From Cellulomonas hominis (GTDB lineage: Bacteria; Actinomycetota; Actinomycetes; Actinomycetales; Cellulomonadaceae): a DNA stretch of 64,000 bases. A program made the position numbers and the translations under genes. Positions 62,421 to 64,000 of the stretch are shown piece after piece. Below the pieces are notes generated by a model. That model worked only from the letters and a program-made list of their open reading frames with translations, made no database searches and was not told the DNA's origin. Where the stretch lies: positions 2,046,001-2,110,000 of the forward strand of contig NZ_JACHDN010000001.1 in NCBI RefSeq assembly GCF_014201095.1. The letters run 5' to 3'. How positions within the stretch are numbered: position 1 is the first letter of the stretch; the number at the start of each line of letters is the position of its first letter.

Positions 62421-64000
62421 GTGGACGCGGACGTCGTGGTGGTCGGCGGGGGGCTGGCCGGGCTGGTGGCCGCCGACGAGCTGGTGCGGGCCGGGCGGCG
62501 GGTGACCGTCGTCGAGCAGGAGCCCGCCGCGAACCTCGGCGGTCAGGCCTACTGGTCCTTCGGCGGCATCTTCCTGGTGGACAGCCCGATGCAGCGGCGG
62601 TTCGGCGTCCGCGACTCGCTCGAGCTGGCGTGGCAGGACTGGCAGGGCAGCGCCGGGTGGGACCGGCTGGACGGCGACCTGGCCGAGGACGCGTGGGCGC
62701 GGCGCTGGGGCCGGGCGTTCGTGGAGTTCGCCGCGGGCGACGCGCTGCCGTGGCTGCGGGACCGCGGGGTACGGTTCACCCCCGTGGTCGGCTGGGCGGA
62801 GCGCGGCGACGGGCGGCCCGGCGGGCACGGCAACTCGGTCCCGCGGTTCCACGTGCCGTGGGGCACCGGGACCGGGATCAGCGAGCCGTTCGCCGACCGG
62901 GTGCGCGCCGCCGCGGCCGACGGCCGGCTCACCCTGCTGTTCCGGCACCGCGTGGACGCCCTGGACGTGACCGGCGGCGCGGTCACCGGCGTGCACGGCA
63001 CCGTGCTCGCGCCCGACGACGCCCCGCGCGGCGTCGCCTCGAACCGGGAGCCGGCCGGGGAGTTCGCGCTGTCCGCGCAGGCCGTCGTCGTCGCGAGCGG
63101 CGGCATCGGCGGCAACCACGACCTCGTGCGCCGCTGGTGGCCCGACCGGCTCGGCACCCCGCCGGCCACGATGCTCACCGGCGTCCCCGCGCACGTCGAC
63201 GGCCGGATGCTCGACATCGCCGGCGCGGCCGGCGCGCGCCTGGTGAACCGCGACCGCATGTGGCACTACACCGAGGGCATCGCGAACTGGGACCCCGTCT
63301 GGCCCGGCCACGGCATCCGCATCCTGCCCGGCCCGTCCTCGCTGTGGTTCGACGCGCTCGGCCGGCGGCTTCCCGCGCCGGGGCTTCCCGGGCACGACAC
63401 GATCGGCACCCTGCGGCTGCTGCGCACCGACCCGGACCTCGCGCCGTACGACCACTCCTGGTTCGTCCTCACGCAGCGGGTCATCGAGAAGGAGTTCGCG
63501 CTGTCCGGGTCCGAGCAGAACCCCGACATCACCGGCCGCGACTACCGCCTGCTGCTCCGCACCCGGCTGGGCCGCGGGGCGCCCGGGCCGGTCGAGGCGT
63601 TCAAGCGGAACGGGGAGGACTTCGTCGTCGCGGACACCCTGCCCGACCTGGTCGCGGGCATGAACGCGCTCGCCCCCGACGCGCCCCCGCTGGACCCCGC
63701 GGACATCGAGCGGCAGGTGCGGGAGCGGGACGCCCAGGTCGCCAACCCGTTCGCCAAGGACGCCCAGGTGCTGAGCATCCGCAACGCCCGGCGCTACCGC
63801 GGCGACCGGCTGCTGCGCGTCGCCGCCCCGCACCGGATCCTCGACCCCGCCGCCGGCCCGCTGATCGCCGTCCGGCTGCGCGTCATCACCCGCAAGACGC
63901 TCGGCGGCATCCAGACCGACCTCGACGGGCGGGCGCTCGGCGCGGACGGCCGGCCGGTGCCCGGGCTGTACGCCGCGGGGGAGGCGGCCGGGTTCGGCGG
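62421..64000 (+). CDS. FAD-dependent dehydrogenase (fumarate-reductase/KstD-like), partial
   Basis: 526 codons are present and the 3' end runs out of the window. The N-terminal dinucleotide fold is VVVVGGGLAGLVAADELVRA with the acidic ribose binder VEQ. The C-terminal FAD closure is LGGIQTDLDGRALGADGRPV, GLYAAGEAAGFGG. It resembles proteins annotated as FAD-binding dehydrogenases near 3-ketosteroid dehydrogenase and flavocytochrome fumarate reductases; the substrate is unknown. GTG start with GGGGGAGG upstream. It is divergent from the ROK gene. Confidence 0.9.
   Translation, partial: MDADVVVVGGGLAGLVAADELVRAGRRVTVVEQEPAANLGGQAYWSFGGIFLVDSPMQRRFGVRDSLELAWQDWQGSAGWDRLDGDLAEDAWARRWGRAFVEFAAGDALPWLRDRGVRFTPVVGWAERGDGRPGGHGNSVPRFHVPWGTGTGISEPFADRVRAAAADGRLTLLFRHRVDALDVTGGAVTGVHGTVLAPDDAPRGVASNREPAGEFALSAQAVVVASGGIGGNHDLVRRWWPDRLGTPPATMLTGVPAHVDGRMLDIAGAAGARLVNRDRMWHYTEGIANWDPVWPGHGIRILPGPSSLWFDALGRRLPAPGLPGHDTIGTLRLLRTDPDLAPYDHSWFVLTQRVIEKEFALSGSEQNPDITGRDYRLLLRTRLGRGAPGPVEAFKRNGEDFVVADTLPDLVAGMNALAPDAPPLDPADIERQVRERDAQVANPFAKDAQVLSIRNARRYRGDRLLRVAAPHRILDPAAGPLIAVRLRVITRKTLGGIQTDLDGRALGADGRPVPGLYAAGEAAGFG

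Overview
The window comes from a high-GC actinobacterium, most likely Cellulomonadaceae (a Cellulomonas-like organism). The evidence is the strongly G/C-biased third codon positions, frequent GTG starts, many apparently leaderless genes, a complete actinobacterial conservon, a proteasome-activator gene ending in GQYL, and sites close to the CelR operator TGGGAGCGCTCCCA known from cellulolytic actinomycetes. The species assignment is inference.

Layout. 1-6825: the end of a membrane-anchored phosphatase-like protein, pheA, a lipid kinase, serS and a HAD phosphatase. 6820-11566: a LacI regulator and an alpha-glucoside-type ABC importer (binding protein plus two permeases), without its ATPase. 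11447-17162: a MerR/MFS divergent pair, an EamA exporter, a stand-alone Fic protein, the proteasome activator Bpa and a quinone oxidoreductase. 17312-22990: a four-gene conservon (sensor-kinase-like protein, roadblock protein, DUF742 protein, GTPase). 23036-27656: a PIN-domain protein, an SDR enzyme, tRNA-Ser(UGA), a PadR/membrane-protein pair, an ECF sigma factor with a membrane partner, and a YchJ-like protein. 27680-31900: a sortase-anchored surface protein, a ThrE exporter and tRNA-Ser(GCU) with its terminator.

32108-45637 is the accessory core and the most interesting part. A sortase-anchored protein with calcium-binding-type repeats is translationally coupled to a giant RHS-repeat polymorphic toxin, which is followed by a coupled, AT-richer immunity-like gene. 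Next come a small membrane protein and an M16-like zinc peptidase. Two different IS3-family elements have each landed inside a gene here, one in the RHS toxin and one in the small membrane protein. In both cases, removing the element and one 3-bp target copy restores a continuous reading frame (about 2255 aa and 197 aa).

45658-64000: an ArsR/SulP operon with a perfect palindromic operator, a TetR-controlled two-gene ABC exporter, the kdpFABC potassium pump with a tiny extra upstream ORF, a ChvE/xylose-type sugar ABC transporter with a ROK regulator and an extra single-domain ATPase, and a truncated FAD-dependent dehydrogenase at the end.

Regulatory signals are unusually readable. At least eleven genes have a -10 hexamer 6-8 nt before the start codon (leaderless), and palindromes or repeats sit on the promoters of most of the regulator genes. 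No gene-free stretch exceeds 300 bases.
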